From Ancylobacter lacus (GTDB taxonomy: Bacteria; Pseudomonadota; Alphaproteobacteria; Rhizobiales; Xanthobacteraceae), in the NCBI RefSeq assembly GCF_018390635.1, contig NZ_JAHBGE010000057.1:145444-209443 (forward strand): DNA of 64,000 nt, in the 5' to 3' direction. Shown one piece after another: positions 29,790-38,861 of this stretch; the stretch's first letter is position 1; the number at the start of each line of letters is the position of its first letter. The position numbers and the translations under genes were made by a program. The notes under the pieces were generated by a model. It had not been told where the DNA came from, searched no databases, and worked only from the letters and a program-made list of their open reading frames with translations.

Positions 29790-29804
29790 TTAATAGCGCG
29801 TTAC
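29790..29804. promoter_or_regulatory. CtrA-like site upstream of tolQ
   Basis: TTAA, seven bases, then TTAC, about 210 bases upstream of tolQ in the ybgC-tolQ gap. It differs by one base from the TTAA-N7-TTAA CtrA consensus. Weak on its own, but perfect CtrA-type sites occur elsewhere in the window. Confidence 0.35.
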
Positions 29805-29859
29805 CGTTGCGGCATTGCAACAGCCGTGTTGCACGGCCGATGCGGTGTCCACCACTGCT

Positions 29860-30354
29860 TCAGCCGGCGGGGGCCTCGGCCTGAGCGGCCTTCATTGCCG
29901 CGCGCAACGCGTCGGGGATGCGGCGGGCGCGGCCCTGGGCGACGAATGCGACCTTCACCTTCGCCTCGACCAGAAGATCGGGGCCGCGCATCACCTTCTG
30001 GTGCAGGGTGATGGAGGCACCGGCGACCTCGGACGGGCTGGTGTGAACCTCCAGAACATCGTCGAACCGCGCCGGCCGGACATAGTCGATGCTCATCGAG
30101 CGCACCACGAAGGCGAAGCCGGGCGCCTCTTCCTGCGCCTGACCGAACAGCTCGCCCTGGCTCACGCCGATCAGCCGCAGATGGTCGGAGCGGGCGCGCT
30201 CCATGAATTTCAGATAGTTGGCGTGATAGACGATGCCGGTGAAGTCGGTGTCTTCGTAATAGACCCGCACCGGCAGCACATGGCCGCCCGGCACCAGGCG
30301 GCCGGCGAGATGCAGGAAGGGGTCGGCGGCGGAGAAGACGGGGCGCTCGGTCAT
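29860..30354 (-). CDS. ybgC: Tol-Pal associated acyl-CoA thioesterase YbgC
   Basis: 164-residue hotdog-fold thioesterase of the 4-hydroxybenzoyl-CoA thioesterase group, acting on acyl-CoA in the cytoplasm. The catalytic motif VYYEDTDFTGIVYHANYLKF has the Asp and HxxN signatures, followed by FMERARSDHLRLIG and FVVRSMSIDYVRPARFDD. I chose ATG 30354 (MTERPVF); the frame is open to 30408 but a longer N-terminus is not typical. It precedes tolQ on the same strand, as in most proteobacteria, with a 276-bp gap. Confidence 0.92.
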   Translation of the reverse strand: MTERPVFSAADPFLHLAGRLVPGGHVLPVRVYYEDTDFTGIVYHANYLKFMERARSDHLRLIGVSQGELFGQAQEEAPGFAFVVRSMSIDYVRPARFDDVLEVHTSPSEVAGASITLHQKVMRGPDLLVEAKVKVAFVAQGRARRIPDALRAAMKAAQAEAPAG

Positions 30355-30441
30355 AACCGCCCTATAGACGAGGCCGCGCCCCTTGTGAACAAAGGGCGCG
30401 GCCATCACGTTGCGTCAATCGGCGAGCGGCGTCGGCAGGGC

Positions 30442-30867
30442 TCAGCCCTGGGGGCCTTCCGGCCCGGAGGGGCCGGGCTGGCCGGCGGGGCGGCAGCGGC
30501 GGTCGGCCATGAACTGGTCGAACTCCGCCTTGTCCTTGGCCTGGCGCAGCCGCTCTAGGAAGGAGCGGAAATCGCGCTGCTCCTCCTCGAGTCGGCGCAG
30601 CGTCTCCTGCCGGTACTCGTCGAAGGCGGCATTGCCGCTGGAGCTGAAGCCGCGGCTCCAGCGATCACCGAAGGCACTGCGGAAGGCATCGCGCCCCCGG
30701 TCCTGCCACTGCGCGAAGTCGCGCGGACTGCGGCATCCCATACGTCCACTCCCTATCGAAAAGGCCAGAACCGCGAGCCCCAGGGGCCACCAGGCCATGA
30801 AGCCCAGCACCGTGAGCGCGATCCAGGCCGGCTTGCCGTAATTGTCGAGCTTGTGAGCAAACTCCAT
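30442..30867 (-). CDS. DUF2852 family membrane protein
   Basis: 141 residues. One or two hydrophobic segments near the N-terminus (AWIALTVLGFMAWWPLGLAVLAFSIG quoted in part: MAWWPLGLAVLAFSIG) are followed by a charged region with SSGNAAFDEYRQETLRRLEE, ending in a Gly/Pro tail. The W-P-x-G-L-A-x-L-A motif plus N-x-A-F-D-E-Y/YR-x-E-T-L-R-R-L-E-E-E is the DUF2852 hallmark. Function unknown. A TetR-type operator matching one at the adjacent tetR start lies 31 bases before the start codon, so it is probably the target of that regulator. Confidence 0.8.
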   Translation of the reverse strand: MEFAHKLDNYGKPAWIALTVLGFMAWWPLGLAVLAFSIGSGRMGCRSPRDFAQWQDRGRDAFRSAFGDRWSRGFSSSGNAAFDEYRQETLRRLEEEQRDFRSFLERLRQAKDKAEFDQFMADRRCRPAGQPGPSGPEGPQG

Positions 30868-30897
30868 GGCGTCTTTCCCGGTGAGATCATCGAGTGA

Positions 30898-30916
30898 ATG
30901 TTAATCACATTTACAT
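30898..30916. promoter_or_regulatory. TetR-type operator upstream of the DUF2852 gene
   Basis: ATGTTAATCACATTTACAT, 19 bp, fits ATGTNA-N7-TNACAT with further symmetry (AAT/ATT). It lies 31 bases before the DUF2852 start. The same pattern overlaps the start of the neighbouring tetR gene. Confidence 0.6.
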
Positions 30917-30961
30917 AGGTAGGAAAACCTCGGCGCTTTGTCAATGGAGCACCCCTCCACT

Positions 30962-31594
30962 TTACGCTTGGGGAGCGCCGAGACCGCGGAGATAGACCAG
31001 AAAGGCGGCTTCCAGCAGGTCTTCCGGCGACATCGGCACCTTGCGGCGGGCGGCGTCGGCGCGGCCGAACAGCGAGGCGACGCCATGCGCCAGCGCCCAG
31101 GTGTGGAGTGCCACCATCAGCGCGGGCGGGCGCACCGGGCCCGGCATGTCCGCCACCACCGCCTCCGCAGCCTCGCGCAGCACACCGAAGGCCCGCTGGC
31201 TCGCCTGCTGGAGGGCGGCATTGCCCTCCACCGCGATGCCGGATTCGAACATGGCGACGTAGTCGGCGGCGTGGGTCCGGGCGAAGTCGAGATAGGCCCG
31301 GCCCATACGCTCGAACGCTTCCGCGGGGCGAGGCCGCCCCCTGTCCCAGCCTTTCAGCAGCGCCTCGGCGAAACGTTCGAAACCGGCCGCCGCGACGGCG
31401 GCAAGCAGCTCCTCGCGATCGCGGAAATGGCGATAGGGTGCGGCGGGACTGACGCCGGCGCGGCGCGCCGCCTCGGCGAAGGTCGCGCCGGAGGGGCCGC
31501 GCTCCGCAATCAGTTCAAGCGCGGCCTTCATCAGGGCTTCCCGGAGGTTGCCGTGGTGATAGCCGCGGGATTCGCCGCCTTTGGACCCGCTCAT
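30962..31594 (-). CDS. TetR/AcrR family transcriptional regulator
   Basis: 210-residue repressor-type regulator. The N-terminal HTH is [32 protein letters not shown] at about 35-65 (core: [16 protein letters not shown]). The C-terminal TetR_C domain (about 80-200) with MVALHTWALAHGVASLFGRA is ligand-binding in this class. GYHHGNLREALMKAALELI near the start resembles the WHG-domain subgroup, whose ligands are unknown. An operator-like element overlaps its start codon (see 31593-31611) and a matching one lies before the downstream DUF2852 gene, suggesting autoregulation and control of that gene. Confidence 0.85.
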   Translation of the reverse strand: MSGSKGGESRGYHHGNLREALMKAALELIAERGPSGATFAEAARRAGVSPAAPYRHFRDREELLAAVAAAGFERFAEALLKGWDRGRPRPAEAFERMGRAYLDFARTHAADYVAMFESGIAVEGNAALQQASQRAFGVLREAAEAVVADMPGPVRPPALMVALHTWALAHGVASLFGRADAARRKVPMSPEDLLEAAFLVYLRGLGAPQA

Positions 31595-31611
31595 GTGAAA
31601 AGGGCTTACAT
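31593..31611. promoter_or_regulatory. TetR-type operator overlapping the tetR start codon
   Basis: ATGTGAAAAGGGCTTACAT, 19 bp, fits ATGTNA-N7-TNACAT, the same pattern and spacing as the site at 30898. The outer arms match exactly; the centre is asymmetric. It covers the ATG of the TetR gene (minus strand), consistent with autorepression. Confidence 0.5.
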
Positions 31612-31648
31612 CACAGCTGCCGCCGCGTCGATGCCGGAAGCGCGGCGG

Positions 31649-32683
31649 CTATTCATCGCCGGCATCGAACAGCGGCATCTGCGCCGTGGTCGTGGGGACC
31701 GCGAGGCCCAGATGGCGGAACGCGCCGGCCGTCAGCACCCGTCCGCGGGGGGTGCGCTGGACGAATCCCTGCTGCACCAGATAGGGCTCGATGATCTCCT
31801 CGATCGCGTCGCGCGGCTCGGAGAGGGCGGCGGCAATGGTTTCAACGCCCACCGGCCCGCCGCCGTAATTCATTGCGATCATTGAGAGATATCGCCGGTC
31901 CATCTGGTCGAGCCCGGCCTGGTCGACCTCGAGGTGGCGCAGCGCATGGTCGGCCGCGACCTGGTCGATACTGGCCCGCCCCGCCACCAGCGCGAAGTCC
32001 CGCACCCGCCGCAGCAGCCGCCCGGCGATGCGGGGGGTGCCGCGGGCGCGGCGGGCGATCTCGCGCGCGCCGTCCGGGGTGATCGCGATGCCGAGCACCC
32101 GCGCGCCGCGTGTAACCACCAGCGTCAATTCCTCAACCGTGTAGAAATTGAGCCGGATCGGGATGCCGAACCGGTCGCGCAAAGGTGTCGTCAGTAGTCC
32201 CGAGCGGGTGGTGGCGCCGACAAGGGTAAATTTCGACAGCGATATCTTCACCGAACGGGCCGCCGGCCCCTCGCCGATGATGAGGTCCAGCTCGTAATCT
32301 TCCATGGCTGGGTAGAGAATTTCCTCCACCGCCGGATTCAGCCGGTGAATCTCGTCGATGAACAGGACATCGCGTTCCTCAAGATTGGTCAGCAGCGCCG
32401 CGAGGTCGCCCGCCTTGGCGATGACGGGGCCGGAGGTGGAGCGGAAACCGACCCCCAATTCCCGCGCAACTATTTGAGCCAGCGTCGTTTTTCCCAATCC
32501 CGGGGGGCCGACGAACAGCACGTGGTCGAGCGCCTCGCCCCGGCTTTTCGCCGCCTTGATGAAGACGTCGAGATTGGCGCGGGCCTGTTCCTGACCCACG
32601 AATTCGCCCAGCATCTGCGGGCGCAGCGAGGTTTCGGCGTCGTCTTCCCGCCGTTCCGGGGTGATGAGGCGCCCTTTGCTCAT
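31649..32683 (-). CDS. ruvB: Holliday junction branch migration helicase RuvB
   Basis: 344-residue AAA+ motor that drives branch migration with RuvA. Walker [10 protein letters not shown], Walker B LFIDEIH, the sensor [16 protein letters not shown] and C-terminal winged-helix residues ([18 protein letters not shown]) are all intact. I chose ATG 32683 ([12 protein letters not shown]) because a G6 stretch lies ahead and the extra 20 residues up to 32743 are not family-like. ruvA ends 121 bases upstream, ruvC further up; order ruvC-ruvA-ruvB. Confidence 0.95.
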   Translation of the reverse strand: MSKGRLITPERREDDAETSLRPQMLGEFVGQEQARANLDVFIKAAKSRGEALDHVLFVGPPGLGKTTLAQIVARELGVGFRSTSGPVIAKAGDLAALLTNLEERDVLFIDEIHRLNPAVEEILYPAMEDYELDLIIGEGPAARSVKISLSKFTLVGATTRSGLLTTPLRDRFGIPIRLNFYTVEELTLVVTRGARVLGIAITPDGAREIARRARGTPRIAGRLLRRVRDFALVAGRASIDQVAADHALRHLEVDQAGLDQMDRRYLSMIAMNYGGGPVGVETIAAALSEPRDAIEEIIEPYLVQQGFVQRTPRGRVLTAGAFRHLGLAVPTTTAQMPLFDAGDE

Positions 32684-32804
32684 GCCCGCCCCCCGCGCGA
32701 AAGCGGTGGCTGGTCGGTGCGGTGAGGTGGACGATGTGTCCATTCATCCGCCCCTGGAGGCCGATGGGAGCGATGCGGCGGCTCCGGCGCCCGCGCCACC
32801 CGGC

Positions 32805-33422
32805 TCACCGGGCGAGTTCCTTCAGCCCGGCGCGGATCAGGCGGGCGGTGTCGGCCCCCTCCCCCAGCTCGCGCAGCGCGGTGGCGACGGCGGCGCTGGC
32901 CTGGAGCTGGGCGTAGCCGAGATTGACCAGCGCCGAGACCGCGTCCGCCACCGGGGCGGGCGCGGCGCCGGTGTCGAGCGCGCCGGCGAGGCCGGTCACC
33001 GCCGGGTCGAGCGTGGCGAAGCCGGGCGCCTTGTCCTTCAGCTCGGCGACGATGCGGGCGGCGACCCGTGGGCCGACGCCATTGGCGCGCGACACCATCG
33101 CCTTGTCGCCCACCGCGATGGCGTTGGCGAGCTCGGCGGGGGAAAGCACCGAGAGCACGGAGAGCGCCACCTTGGAGCCGACCCCCTGCACCTGCTGCAG
33201 CAGGGTGAACCACGCCTTCTCCGCCTCGGAGGCGAAGCCGTAGAGCCGGATCATGTCCTCGCGCACGAAGGTCTCGATGAACAGGGTCGCCGCCTCGCCC
33301 GCCGCCGGCAGCGCCTGCAGGGTGCGGCCGGAGCAGTGGACGAGATAGCCGACGCCGTGCACGTCGAGGATCACGTGCTCCTCGCCATAGCTGTCGACGA
33401 CGCCCTTCAGCTTCCCGATCAT
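32805..33422 (-). CDS. ruvA: Holliday junction DNA helicase subunit RuvA
   Basis: 205-residue tetrameric junction-binding protein. Domain I starts [20 protein letters not shown]; domain II has HhH motifs ([20 protein letters not shown] and [20 protein letters not shown]); domain III at the C-terminus ([20 protein letters not shown]) contacts RuvB. I chose ATG 33422, the universally conserved start; the open frame extends upstream without character. It ends 121 bases before ruvB. Confidence 0.95.
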   Translation of the reverse strand: MIGKLKGVVDSYGEEHVILDVHGVGYLVHCSGRTLQALPAAGEAATLFIETFVREDMIRLYGFASEAEKAWFTLLQQVQGVGSKVALSVLSVLSPAELANAIAVGDKAMVSRANGVGPRVAARIVAELKDKAPGFATLDPAVTGLAGALDTGAAPAPVADAVSALVNLGYAQLQASAAVATALRELGEGADTARLIRAGLKELAR

Positions 33423-33468
33423 CGCTCGCCACCGCTCCTGTGAGGCTGCCGATCCCCCGCCCCGGCCC

Positions 33469-33993
33469 TCATGCCGGGGTGGCGCCGAGCACGGCGGCGC
33501 GCAGCGCCGCGGCGCCCCTATGCTGCGCATGGGTGATGGCGACCGCAAGCGCGTCCGCCGCGTCGTCGCTCTCGACATCGGAACGCGGCAGCAGCACCTT
33601 GATCATCATGCGGATCTGGCCCTTTTCGGCGCGGCCGGCGCCGACCACGGTCTTCTTCACCAGCAGCGCGGCATATTCCGCCACCGGCAGCCCCGCCAGC
33701 GCCGGGGTGAGCATCACCACCCCGCGGGCCTGGCCGAGCTTCAGGGTGGAAGCGGGGTTCATGTTGACGAAGGTTTCCTCCACCGCCGCCTCGTCCGGGG
33801 CGTGGGCGCGGATGACGGCGGCGAGGCCGTCATGCAGCGCCGCCAGCCGGGCGGCGAGCGGGGCGTCCTCGGGCGGCAGCACCGCGCCGCAGGCGACATA
33901 GGACAGCCGGGTGCCCGACGCCTCGATGATCCCCCAGCCGGTGCGGCGGAGGCCGGGGTCGAGACCGAGAATGCGAATCGGGGGGGTCGCCAT
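33469..33993 (-). CDS. ruvC: Crossover junction endodeoxyribonuclease RuvC
   Basis: 174-residue RNase H-like resolvase. Catalytic acidic residues lie in [13 protein letters not shown] (Asp12), [12 protein letters not shown] and the C-terminal [16 protein letters not shown] chose ATG 33993 ([14 protein letters not shown]). The gap to ruvA is 46 bp. In many rhizobia yebC lies just upstream of ruvC; here about 6 kb of accessory genes separate ruvC from yebC. Confidence 0.95.
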   Translation of the reverse strand: MATPPIRILGLDPGLRRTGWGIIEASGTRLSYVACGAVLPPEDAPLAARLAALHDGLAAVIRAHAPDEAAVEETFVNMNPASTLKLGQARGVVMLTPALAGLPVAEYAALLVKKTVVGAGRAEKGQIRMMIKVLLPRSDVESDDAADALAVAITHAQHRGAAALRAAVLGATPA

Positions 33994-34176
33994 GCCCAAG
34001 GGCGTAGCTGAACAAAGGACGAACGGAAAGGCCGCGGGCGGCGCCGTCGCCGCCGCCGCGCCGGCATGGTGAAGGAAGGGTGAACGCGGACGCGGCGGGA
34101 TGGGCGCGTCACGGCGGCGGCCTTCCCTTGCGGCCGCATCGGCGCGGGGTACAATCATGCCGGGTGGGGAGCGTGC

Positions 34177-35670
34177 ATGACGATCGGGTCGATCCTTCTT
34201 CTGGCGGCGGCCATCGGCAGCGGCGTGATCGCCGTGGAATCACGCGAGCCCCGCTTCTTCGACCACGTTCCCAGGGCACGGCCGTGGAGCGGCGGCTGGA
34301 CCGCCCCGGCCCTGAGCGAAAAGCAGAAGCGCGCGGCTTTCGTGCCCTATGCCCGGGCGGCGAGCGACTGTCTCGCCGGGGCGGTGGCGCGCAACCCGCG
34401 GTTTGCCGAGGCAGCGCGCGAGGGCACGGTGACGGCGCTGGCGGCCGAGGCCGTTCCCTTCTGCGTCGAGCCGCTGCTCGCCATGGAGGAGGCCCATGAC
34501 CGCTATTACGGCCCCGGCACCGGCCACGCCTTCCTGACGGGGCCCTATGTCGAGGGGCTCGGGGCGGCGCTGGAATCCCGCCTCGGCCGGCGCATCGCGG
34601 CGCTGCGCGCGGCGGGTGGGCCGCCGGGAGGCCCGGCCGCCATTCTCGATGCCACCGCCGTCGACCGCTACCTCGTGCTGGCGAGCCGGGAGGACCTCGA
34701 CGCCGCGATCCTGGTGGCGCAGGACTTGCTGCCGACCTTTCCCCGCCTCTTCGTGTCCCGCGCCGCGAACGGGCGGTTCGCCATCGTCCTCGGCCCCATT
34801 CCCACCCGCTTCGCCGGCGAGATGCGCGACGCGTGGAAGCGCGAGGGCAAGATTCCGCCGGATTCCTTCATCGCCGACGGCACCCGGCTGTCCGGCCCGA
34901 TCTGGGACGCGACCTCTCCCCGCCGGCCGGCGATCGCGAGCGTTCCGCCGGCCGCGGCCCCGGCGGCCGCGCCCGTGCCCGCCACACCCGCTACCCCCAC
35001 ACCCGCCACGCCGACGCCCGCCGCGCCTCCTGCGCCGGCCGCCGCCGAGCACGGCACCTATACCGGCAGCGGCTTCTTCATCGCCGAGGATGGCTCCCTG
35101 CTGACCAATGCCCATGTCGCGGGCGACTGCCGCTCGCTCTCGGTCCGGGGCTACGGGCCGGCGCTGCTGATCCGCAAGGACGCCGCAAACGACCTCGCCC
35201 TCATCCGGCTGAACGCCGGCACGCCGAAGGCGGTGGCGCGGCTGCGCGGCGAGCCGGTGCGGCCCGGTGCCAGCGCGCTCGTGCTCGGCTATCCCCTCTC
35301 CGATCTGCTCGGCAGCGCCATCAACGTCACCGCCGGCATGGTCAGCAGCCTGTCGGGCCTCGATGGCGACACCCGCTACTTCCAGTTCACCGCGCCGCTG
35401 CAGCCGGGCAATTCCGGCGGGCCGGTGCTCGATTCGACCGGCCGGGTCATGGGGATCGCCACCGCCAAGCTCAACGACATGGTGACGCTCAAGCTCGCCG
35501 GCACCATTCCGCAGAACGTGAACTTCGCGCTCGGCAATGGCGCGGTGCTGGCCTTCCTCCACGCCGCCGAGATTCCGGCCCGGATCGAGCCGCCCGGCCC
35601 GGAGCTGAAGACGGAGGACCTCGCCGAGGCCGGCAGCCGCTTCACCGCACAGGTGGTCTGCGAGCGCTGA
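34177..35670 (+). CDS. Trypsin-like serine protease with large unrecognised N-terminal domain
   Basis: 497 residues. A signal peptide or anchor covers about 1-20 ([20 protein letters not shown]). Residues 25-245 form a domain I do not recognise (two cysteines near 64 and 97). A Pro/Ala/Thr linker (about 250-290) leads to a trypsin-fold domain with triad His in [11 protein letters not shown], Asp in ANDLALIRL and Ser in QPGNSGGPV. There is no PDZ domain, unlike DegP/HtrA. Probably periplasmic. It reads away from ruvC across a 183-bp gap. Confidence 0.82.
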   Translation: MTIGSILLLAAAIGSGVIAVESREPRFFDHVPRARPWSGGWTAPALSEKQKRAAFVPYARAASDCLAGAVARNPRFAEAAREGTVTALAAEAVPFCVEPLLAMEEAHDRYYGPGTGHAFLTGPYVEGLGAALESRLGRRIAALRAAGGPPGGPAAILDATAVDRYLVLASREDLDAAILVAQDLLPTFPRLFVSRAANGRFAIVLGPIPTRFAGEMRDAWKREGKIPPDSFIADGTRLSGPIWDATSPRRPAIASVPPAAAPAAAPVPATPATPTPATPTPAAPPAPAAAEHGTYTGSGFFIAEDGSLLTNAHVAGDCRSLSVRGYGPALLIRKDAANDLALIRLNAGTPKAVARLRGEPVRPGASALVLGYPLSDLLGSAINVTAGMVSSLSGLDGDTRYFQFTAPLQPGNSGGPVLDSTGRVMGIATAKLNDMVTLKLAGTIPQNVNFALGNGAVLAFLHAAEIPARIEPPGPELKTEDLAEAGSRFTAQVVCER

Positions 35671-35907
35671 GCCGGCGGCGCCCGCCGCCGCCCGTTTCAC
35701 AGGGCAGCACCGTCTCCCGGCCGCCGGAGGGGCCGAAGGCCACCGGTGCCACCGCTGCGGGCGGGCGACGCGGCGGATGGGGGCATCGGCGCGCGAAGGG
35801 CGCGGGAAAGCCGACGGCAGCCTTTCCAGCCCGGCGGCCTTCGCCCAACATGCCGGGAGGACCGACCCGGCCGCACCCGGCCGCCATTCCCCCGGCTGGA
35901 GGGCCGC

Positions 35908-36648
35908 ATGCGCATCGCCGTCATCGCCGACGTCCATGGCAACAGCCTCGCGCTCGCCGCGGTGCTCGCCGAGCTGCGGGGGGCGGGGGCCGATCTCCTC
36001 GTCAATCTCGGCGACCTCGTCTCCGGCCCGTTCGATCCCCGCGCCAGCGCCGGGGCGCAGATGGCCCTCGACGCCGCCACCCTCGCCGGCAACCATGAAC
36101 GCCAGGTCCTGAACGGCGGCAGCGGCGCGCTCGACGTGCTGGCGCGCGAGCGGCTCGACCCCGCGCATCTCGACTGGATGGCGGGCCTGCCGCCCACCCT
36201 GTCGCTGGCCGACGGCGAGGTCTTCGCCTGCCACGGCAGCCCGGCGGGCGGGGATGACGACTACCTGCTGGAAGATATCGACGCCGGCCGCACGGTGCTG
36301 GCGGCGGAAGCCGCCATATTGCCGCGGCTGGCCGGGGTGGGGGCGGCCCGGCTCGTGCTGTGCGGCCACACCCACACGCCGCGCGTGGTGGCGGTCGGCG
36401 GGGTGCTGGTGGTCAATCCCGGCAGCGTCGGCATGCCGGCCTACCGCGCCGGGCCGCCGGTGCCCCATGTGGTGGAGGCCGGCGCGCCCCATGCCCGCTA
36501 CGCCGTGGTGGAGCGGCGCGCCGGCGGCTGGGCGGCCGAGCTGCGCGCCGTGCCCTACGACGCCGAAGCCGCCGCCCGGCAGGCCGAGGCGCTCGGCTTT
36601 GCCGGCCTCGCCCATGCCGCCCGGACCGGGCGCCTGCCGCCGGCCTGA
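35908..36648 (+). CDS. Metallophosphoesterase, YfcE/MJ0936-like
   Basis: 246-residue calcineurin-like phosphoesterase. Metal ligands are visible in order: IADVHGN (D-x-H), NLGDLVSGP (GD), LAGNHERQ (GNHE), CHGSP, and CGHTHTPRV (GH-x-H). The NPGSVGMPAYR motif near the end is typical of the family that hydrolyses phosphodiesters or small phosphate esters; substrate unknown. ATG 35908 has GGAGGG 5 bases upstream. It is downstream of the protease across 237 bp in which I see no gene. Confidence 0.87.
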   Translation: MRIAVIADVHGNSLALAAVLAELRGAGADLLVNLGDLVSGPFDPRASAGAQMALDAATLAGNHERQVLNGGSGALDVLARERLDPAHLDWMAGLPPTLSLADGEVFACHGSPAGGDDDYLLEDIDAGRTVLAAEAAILPRLAGVGAARLVLCGHTHTPRVVAVGGVLVVNPGSVGMPAYRAGPPVPHVVEAGAPHARYAVVERRAGGWAAELRAVPYDAEAAARQAEALGFAGLAHAARTGRLPPA

Positions 36649-36680
36649 ACGCGGCGCCCTCGATCGGGGCGGCAGACCCC

Positions 36681-36740
36681 GCCCCCGCGTCCCCTGCCCC
36701 CGCGTCCCCTGCCCCCGCGTCCCCTGCCCCCGCGTCCCCT
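36681..36740. repeat. 15-bp perfect tandem repeat, 4 copies
   Basis: GCCCCCGCGTCCCCT repeats four times exactly, starting 33 bases after the metallophosphoesterase stop, in a convergent gap that ends at the EamA gene stop. A fifth, incomplete copy follows. Confidence 0.95.
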
Positions 36741-36750
36741 GCCCCGCGCC

Positions 36751-37689
36751 TCAGCCCCGGCCGAGCGCGCCGCTGGCGAGCGTGACGCCCACCCCGGTCG
36801 CGATCACCCCGATGATGGCGGCGAGATCGGGATGCTCCCCCAGCACGGGAATCGCGATCAGCGTCGCCAGCGCCGGCACCAGCCCGGTGAAGGCGGCGGC
36901 GCGGGAGGAGCCCAGCCGGTTCAGCGCGGTGCCGAAGCCCATCAGCGCCACCACGCCCGAGAGCAGGCCCTGCATGACGAGCTGGAACAGCACCTCCGGG
37001 CCATAGCCCTGCTGCACCGCCTCCACCACGCCGGGCAGGCCATAGGGCGTCAGCACCAGGGTCGACCACAGCCCGACCAGCCCGACCAGCTCCGTCACCT
37101 TCAGCCCGGTGCGGGGAAAGGCGAGCGTATAGCCCGCCCACATGCTGGCCCCGAGCAGCAGCAGCAGGTGGCCCCGCCACGCGCCGTCGGAGAAATGCAG
37201 CAACCCGCGCCCGCTCAGCGTCAGCACGCCGAGCGCGATGCAGGCGAAGCCGGCGATCCGCAGCCGGCCGAGCCGCTCGCGGAACCAGAATACCGAGATC
37301 AGCGCCACGATGAGCGGCATGGTGCCCGGCAGCAGCGGGCCGACATCGGCCGCCGGCACGAAACGCATCGCGTTGCCCACCACCAGGAAGAACAGCCCGC
37401 CCGCGCCGAAGAAGCAGGCCAGGAAGGGCACGAGGTTGCGCTTGGGCCACAACCCCACCTTCAGCCAGAACGGCGCCAGCACCACGGCGGAGACCACGAA
37501 GCGCAGCCAGCCCAGCGTCGCCGGCGGCAGGTGGCCGTGCACGGCGTGGCGGGTGGAGACGATCCAGCCGCCCCAGATGGTGACGGCCAGCAGCGCCCCG
37601 GCATAGCCGATGAGCCGGTTGCGCAGGGCGCCGGGGGTGGCCGGGGCGGCGGAGCCGGCGGCCGGGGCGGTGGGCGAGGAGGAGGACAT
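36751..37689 (-). CDS. EamA/DMT family transporter
   Basis: 312-residue permease of the drug/metabolite transporter superfamily with about ten membrane segments in two EamA halves. GYAGALLAVTIWGGWIVSTR opens the first half, LPPATLGWLRFVVSAVVLAPF is its second helix, and GLLSGVVALMGFGTALNRLG lies in the second half. Substrate cannot be told. I chose ATG 37689 (MSSSSPTAP); the frame stays open upstream to 38379 but reads as non-protein-like, Arg/Gly-rich sequence. Divergent from the TSUP gene. Confidence 0.87.
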   Translation of the reverse strand: MSSSSPTAPAAGSAAPATPGALRNRLIGYAGALLAVTIWGGWIVSTRHAVHGHLPPATLGWLRFVVSAVVLAPFWLKVGLWPKRNLVPFLACFFGAGGLFFLVVGNAMRFVPAADVGPLLPGTMPLIVALISVFWFRERLGRLRIAGFACIALGVLTLSGRGLLHFSDGAWRGHLLLLLGASMWAGYTLAFPRTGLKVTELVGLVGLWSTLVLTPYGLPGVVEAVQQGYGPEVLFQLVMQGLLSGVVALMGFGTALNRLGSSRAAAFTGLVPALATLIAIPVLGEHPDLAAIIGVIATGVGVTLASGALGRG

Positions 37690-38098
37690 CGGGGCTTTCC
37701 GGCCGCGGGGCGGCGTTGGACGGGCGGTGCGCCACCCGGCGGAACGGGCGGCGGGCGCGGGCGTAACATGGCGAGGGCGAGGGGCGGCGACAAACGCGTT
37801 TTGGCGATGGATTCCTCGCCTGGCGCTGATGGAACCGTCGCCGGCCCCACCGCCCGGCACGGCTCCGCGAGGCTGCGCCGGCAAGGATGCGCCGGGCTGT
37901 GCCGATGCCCCCCGCCTGCCCCGCTCACCGCCGCTCTGCCGGCACCGTCCGGCCTTTAAATCGCTCCCCGACTCTGCGATAGGCAACGCATCATCCGGTC
38001 CGCGCGCGGGCCGGCGTGCCTGCGGGCCGGCGGCGCCGGGCCCGGCGCGGCACGCTTCCGCAGCCCTCTTCGCGCCAGACTGGCCCCCGGCTCCCGCC
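37690..38098. other. Divergent gap between EamA and TSUP genes, no gene seen
   Basis: A 409-bp GC-rich stretch. Long open frames cross it on both strands, but their translations are Arg/Pro/Gly-rich shadows. A slightly AT-richer patch (37960-37990) may hold the TSUP promoter. I find no RNA-like structure or clear operator. Confidence 0.5.
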
Positions 38099-38845
38099 AT
38101 GTCGTTCGACTTCGCACTGATCTGGGCCTGCGTCGCCACACTGGTCGCCGGCATCACCCGCGGCTTTTCCGGCTTCGGCGGCGCGCTCATCTTCGTGCCG
38201 CTGGTGAGCGCGGCGTTCGGGCCGCAGGTCGCGGCGCCGGTGCTGCTGCTGGTCGACACGGTGATGACGCTGCCGATCGTCGGGCGGGCGCTGCGCGGCT
38301 GCGTCTGGCGCGAGGTCGCCCCGCTCGCGGCCGGCGCGGTGCTCACCGTGCCGGCGGGCGTCGCGCTGCTGCGCCACATCGACCCGGTGGCGCTGCGCTG
38401 GCTGCTGGCGGCGGTGGCGGTGGCGCTGCTCGCCTTGCTGATGTCGGGCTGGCGCTATGGCGGGCGGCCGCGGCTGTGGGTGACGCTGGCGGTGGGCGCG
38501 GTGGCCGGCGTGTTCGGCGGCGCGGCGCAGATGTCCGGCCCGCCGGTGGTGGCCTACTGGCTCGGCGGCCAGCAGAACCCGCTGCAGGTGCGCACCAACC
38601 TGTTCGGCTTCTTCGCCGTGGCGACGGTGGCGAGCGGCACCGCCTATCTCGCCAGCGGCATGTTTACGGCCGAGGTGCTGCGGCTGGCGGTGGTGCTGGG
38701 GCCGCTCTATGCGGCGGGGGTGTGGCTCGGCTCGCATGCCTTTTCCCGCGCGGCGGACCATCACTACCGGATCGCGGCCTATGTCATCATCGCGCTGGCG
38801 GCGCTGGCCAGCCTGCCGCTGCTCGACCCGCTGCTGCGGCCGTGA
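38099..38845 (+). CDS. TSUP (TauE/SafE) family sulfite/anion exporter-like permease
   Basis: 248 residues with about seven to eight membrane segments. VAGITRGFSGFGGALIFVPL near residue 18-37 and VAGVFGGAAQMSGPPVVAYW in the second half are the repeated G-x-x-G-FGG/G-x-x-GPP signature of the TSUP family, which moves sulfonates, sulfite or other anions. The substrate is unknown. No sulfur-metabolism gene is adjacent. The start at 38099 follows a region with no obvious Shine-Dalgarno (CCCCCGGCTCCCGCC). Confidence 0.85.
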   Translation: MSFDFALIWACVATLVAGITRGFSGFGGALIFVPLVSAAFGPQVAAPVLLLVDTVMTLPIVGRALRGCVWREVAPLAAGAVLTVPAGVALLRHIDPVALRWLLAAVAVALLALLMSGWRYGGRPRLWVTLAVGAVAGVFGGAAQMSGPPVVAYWLGGQQNPLQVRTNLFGFFAVATVASGTAYLASGMFTAEVLRLAVVLGPLYAAGVWLGSHAFSRAADHHYRIAAYVIIALAALASLPLLDPLLRP

Positions 38846-38861
38846 GGGCCGGGGCCCGGGG

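Noticed and set aside
37610-38098. Long upstream extension of the TSUP gene
   Set aside because: The upstream part overlaps the EamA gene, is Arg/Gly/Pro-rich and lacks membrane segments, whereas the family N-terminus starts at 38099.
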